Origin: Coriobacteriales bacterium
Lineage (GTDB): Bacteria; Actinomycetota; Coriobacteriia; Coriobacteriales; QAMH01
Direction: 5' to 3'
Assembly (NCBI GenBank): GCA_024408695.1
Contig: JAKSUU010000052.1
Coordinates: forward strand, 1 to 7,059
DNA length: 7,059 nt
Shown: in pieces, positions 6,324-7,059 of the stretch
Position numbering within the stretch: position 1 is the stretch's first letter
Layout: each line of letters opens with the position of its first letter
The notes under the pieces: generated by a model
The model's database searches: none
What the model was told of the DNA's origin: nothing
The model's input: only the letters and a program-made list of their open reading frames with translations
Position numbers and translations under genes: made by a program

Positions 6324-7059
6324 ATGAAAACTTATCTTGTTACAGGTGGGGCAGGTTTTATTGGATCAAATTTTATTAAGTACATTCTTGATGTGAGTCG
6401 TGATGCATACATTGTTAATGTCGATAAGCTAACTTATGCCGGCAATCTTGATAACATCATTGAACTTGCTGATCATCCACGACATGTTTTTGCCCAAGTT
6501 GATATATGTGATGCAACAGAGCTAGAAAAACTTTTTGAAAAATTTAAACCAGACTTTGTTGTCAATTTTGCTGCAGAGTCGCATGTAGATCGTTCTATTC
6601 AAAACGCGGATGATTTTATTAATACTAATGTTGTTGGTACAGGAAACCTTCTTAAATTATGCAAGCAATTCTGGGAAATTGGCGATGGCATGTATGGTGA
6701 CAAAAAGTATTTGCAAGTTTCTACAGATGAAGTTTATGGCTCGCTTTCTTTAGAAGACACAGATGAGTTTTTTGTTGAAACTACGCCTTTAAATCCTCAT
6801 AGCCCTTCTTCTGCTTCAAAGGCTGCGGCTGATTTGCTAGTAAAAGCTTATTTTGATACGCATCGCCTGCCAGTTAATATTACTCGTTGCTCAAACAATT
6901 ATGGTCCTTATCAATTTCCAGAAAAACTCATACCTTTGTGCATTAGTAATGCTACGGAACATAAAAACCTGCCCGTATATGGTGATGGTCAAAATGTTCG
7001 CGATTGGCTTTTTGTAAAAGACCATTGTAAAGCAATCGATATGGTGCTTGAATATGGTA
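6324..7059 (+). CDS. rmlB: dTDP-glucose 4,6-dehydratase (RmlB), first 245 residues (gene runs off the right edge)
   Basis: RmlB oxidises, dehydrates and re-reduces dTDP-glucose to dTDP-4-dehydro-6-deoxyglucose using bound NAD+, the second step of the pathway. The visible part shows the Rossmann motif TGGAGFIGSN (7-16), DKLTYAGN (34-41), AAESHVDRS (83-91), STDEVYG (133-139) with the catalytic Asp135-Glu136, and TRCSNNYGPYQFPEKLIPL (187-205) with GDGQNVRDW (220-228). One departure stands out. The YxxxK signature, normally SPYSxSK, reads SPSSASK (160-166), so the active-site Tyr is Ser162 (codon TCT, 6807-6809) while Lys166 is kept. The start ATG at 6324 has GGA at 6315-6317, 6 nt upstream, and lies 20 bp after rmlA. 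About 100 C-terminal residues are missing beyond the edge. The family call is secure; activity is in question if the Ser is real. Confidence 0.96.
   Translation, partial: MKTYLVTGGAGFIGSNFIKYILDVSRDAYIVNVDKLTYAGNLDNIIELADHPRHVFAQVDICDATELEKLFEKFKPDFVVNFAAESHVDRSIQNADDFINTNVVGTGNLLKLCKQFWEIGDGMYGDKKYLQVSTDEVYGSLSLEDTDEFFVETTPLNPHSPSSASKAAADLLVKAYFDTHRLPVNITRCSNNYGPYQFPEKLIPLCISNATEHKNLPVYGDGQNVRDWLFVKDHCKAIDMVLEYG

Overview
The window looks like the edge of a cell-surface polysaccharide locus in a low-GC bacterium. A hydrogenase-maturation gene (hypF, minus strand, cut by the left edge) is followed by a large secreted L,D-transpeptidase. After that come dTDP-L-rhamnose genes (rmlC, then rmlA and rmlB, the last cut by the right edge), interrupted by a minus-strand glycosyltransferase. 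The repeat-bearing L,D-transpeptidase without an outer-membrane signature suggests a Gram-positive-type wall. This architecture is familiar from gut Coriobacteriia and some Bacillota, but the phylum is an inference. hypF implies a [NiFe]-hydrogenase elsewhere and so probably an anaerobic or fermentative life.

Layout: 1-631 (-) hypF N-terminal part; 632-729 divergent promoter region built around a perfect inverted repeat; 730-2748 (+) L,D-transpeptidase with signal peptide, acidic linker, aromatic repeat array and YkuD catalytic domain; 2773-3375 (+) rmlC, 24 bp behind and probably co-transcribed; 3385-5283 (-) two-module family 2 glycosyltransferase, converging on rmlC with a 9-bp gap; 5284-5418 second divergent promoter region; 5419-6303 (+) rmlA; 6324-7059 (+) rmlB, incomplete. 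rmlD is not visible and may lie downstream.

How the genes fit together: RmlA makes dTDP-glucose from glucose-1-phosphate and dTTP, RmlB dehydrates it to the 4-keto-6-deoxy sugar, and RmlC epimerises that sugar at C3 and C5. An RmlD reductase would then give dTDP-L-rhamnose. The glycosyltransferase is a plausible user of this or a related sugar nucleotide. The transpeptidase would work outside the membrane on the peptidoglycan to which such a polysaccharide is usually attached. hypF belongs to a different process.

The observations most worth checking are: the RmlB active-site Tyr (YxxxK) reads as Ser; the second glycosyltransferase module has lost its metal-binding acidic motif; the transpeptidase is an unusual repeat-rich protein paired with rmlC; and the hypF/transpeptidase spacer has a symmetric divergent promoter. 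I saw no RNA genes, insertion sequences or CRISPR arrays. I do not see a clearly undescribed system.
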